The translations under genes were made by a program, and so were the position numbers. The notes under the pieces are model-generated. The model saw nothing but the letters and a program-made list of their open reading frames with translations, did no database searches and had not been told where the DNA came from. Below are positions 5,456 through 6,407 of a stretch of 6,407 bases of DNA, one piece after another. The stretch comes from Patescibacteria group bacterium (lineage in GTDB: Bacteria; Patescibacteriota; Saccharimonadia; CAILAD01; BJGX01), in NCBI GenBank assembly GCA_009691555.1, contig SICB01000032.1, forward strand, positions 1 through 6,407. The letters are read 5' to 3'. Each line of letters begins with the position of its first letter. Positions within the stretch are counted from its first letter, which is position 1.

Positions 5456-6407
5456 AAGGGCAATCAGGGCCGAAGTTGCCGCCCGTTACCAAGGTGCCGA
5501 TTAGAGCAGTGTTGGTATATATGCCGCCAGTCTTACAAATGCCATAGCTGGAGGTGCCGCTTGGCCCTCTTCCTGCGTACAACACCGAGGTACCGATGGT
5601 TTCTATTGCTGAAGGCGTAATTATTTTTTCGGCCTTGACACGACGATAGAGGTTGCCGACCTTAGCAGTGATGTCGATTTGCGCTTTGTTACTTTGGGCG
5701 GGCGCGATCTCGGCACCGCCAGTTTTATAGCCAGTAAGGGCAAAGTGGGTACCTTTGTAGCGAGGGGTAATTCGAATTGCGTAGTTATAGCTCCCTACAT
5801 CTCCTATGGGTATATTAAGTGCGTTTGCAATTGAGAAGCCCTTTACAAGAGCTGATCCATCGGCCGTGGTGCAGCTATAGATACCATCGGCCGTGGTGCA
5901 GCTATTGGCGATAGGGTTATTCGTATCAGTGGTGATTTTGTTTGGGGCAAACAGTAAGGTAACATTTTTGAAGCTGGTGGCCGTTATGTTAGTCTTGGGC
6001 CAATAGACAATGTTCATCTCGACCATTGCGGCGGCGGTGTAGCCACTGACTGCCGGGTAAAGGGTGCCCCCTAAGGCTGCGGCGGCAGCGCTGACATCGC
6101 CAAGGCTCGGGGCGTTCCAGCTCAGTTTCAGCCGATATAGCGAGTCAGCCGAGTCGGCTGGATCATATGTAAGCTGCGTGGTGCGGTCGACCTCCAAAGA
6201 ACCCTCGTAAGTAGCGCTAAAGTAGCTTGTGACCGTAGCGCAAGTAATGCTTTGGTCGGTAGCACTGATATTATCGAAGGTGGTGTCGCCGGGAGTAGTT
6301 AAACAATCCGCCTTTCTGTAATTGGGGTCAGCAGAGAGCTTCGCGACCGCGGCCTTAACCCCCGCCTCGGCGGTCTGGAGCGCTCGGTTCGATAGCTCGG
6401 TGTTGCT
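5454..6407 (-). CDS. PilX/type IV pilin-like secreted protein, 5' end cut by window edge
   Basis: The frame stays open from its TAA at 5454-5456 to the right edge, giving 317 visible C-terminal residues; the N-terminus lies outside. The first visible stretch, ELSNRALQTAEAGVKAAVAKL (residues 4 onward), resembles the amphipathic helix after the membrane segment of PilX-like and minor pilin proteins (the AEAG...A...L pattern), so a class III signal peptide and hydrophobic helix should lie just upstream. The rest is Thr/Ser/Ala/Gly-rich and beta-type, with AQIDITAKVGNLYRRVKAE at about 242-260, a pattern I associate with the ends of PilX-like proteins. Six cysteines (35, 56, 170, 179, 291, 316) suggest disulfides; the last pair would close a C-terminal loop as in pilin D-regions. 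A pilus or surface-fibre role is inference; homology is weak by eye. A TTG at 6197 is not the true start. Confidence 0.75.
   Translation of the reverse strand, partial: SNTELSNRALQTAEAGVKAAVAKLSADPNYRKADCLTTPGDTTFDNISATDQSITCATVTSYFSATYEGSLEVDRTTQLTYDPADSADSLYRLKLSWNAPSLGDVSAAAAALGGTLYPAVSGYTAAAMVEMNIVYWPKTNITATSFKNVTLLFAPNKITTDTNNPIANSCTTADGIYSCTTADGSALVKGFSIANALNIPIGDVGSYNYAIRITPRYKGTHFALTGYKTGGAEIAPAQSNKAQIDITAKVGNLYRRVKAEKIITPSAIETIGTSVLYAGRGPSGTSSYGICKTGGIYTNTALIGTLVTGGNFGPDCP
5857..5905 (-). repeat. In-frame tandem duplication (22 identical bases, 27-bp period)
   Basis: The 22 bases at 5857-5878 recur without change at 5884-5905. The 27-bp period equals nine codons and gives the protein two copies of SCTTADG, as SCTTADGIY followed by SCTTADGSA (visible residues about 169-186). 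Cys170 and Cys179 are the duplicated pair. Perfect identity, including third codon positions, points to a recent slippage or duplication event. Confidence 0.9.

Noticed and set aside
5388..5504. Small plus-strand frame of 38 codons starting at ATG 5388
   Set aside because: No ribosome binding site, it runs through the terminator T-run and into the antisense of the pilus gene, and its sequence is not recognisable.
5454..6197. TTG at 6197 as start of a 247-residue protein
   Set aside because: The same frame is open without a stop to the right edge and its upstream part has coherent pilin-like sequence, so the TTG is an internal leucine codon.

Overview
The window looks like an ordinary chromosomal segment of a small-genome bacterium, most likely a member of the Candidate Phyla Radiation (CPR), with Saccharibacteria as the best guess. 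This rests on gene style: a divergent but complete MnmG, a DedA protein with a basic tail, a soluble M16 peptidase, and a PilX-like pilus protein. It is inference, not proof. The genetic code appears standard: the four complete minus-strand and plus-strand frames and the pilus gene end in TAA, except mnmG, which ends in TGA. GC content is close to half by eye. No insertion sequence, CRISPR array, tRNA or rRNA was seen.

Layout: positions 1-4317 carry four genes on the minus strand, read right to left as mnmG (tRNA U34 modification), a DedA-family membrane protein, an M16 zinc peptidase and ndk (nucleoside diphosphate kinase, whose 3' end lies outside the left edge). Spacing is tight: 22 bp between mnmG and dedA, a TAATG stop/start overlap between dedA and the peptidase, and 19 bp before ndk. 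Positions 4318-4403 form a compact divergent promoter region. A XerC/XerD-type tyrosine recombinase runs on the plus strand from 4404 to 5318. Positions 5319-5453 are a hairpin-rich convergent gap holding terminator-like structures for both directions. From 5454 to the right edge is the C-terminal part of a minus-strand PilX/pilin-like protein.

The genes are mostly housekeeping and do not form one obvious pathway. The most interesting signal is regulatory. Each of the three genes that directly follow a recognisable sigma70-like promoter (mnmG, dedA, xer) has its start codon at, or within about 4 nt of, the predicted transcription start and lacks a usable Shine-Dalgarno sequence. The two downstream genes in the operon (peptidase and ndk) do have purine-rich Shine-Dalgarno sequences. 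This suggests leaderless translation for promoter-proximal genes and Shine-Dalgarno-led translation inside the operon. Other points worth a look are the symmetrical divergent mnmG/xer promoter, the structured convergent intergenic region, and a recent in-frame 27-bp tandem duplication that doubles a cysteine-containing motif in the pilus protein. I found no convincing undescribed multi-gene system here.
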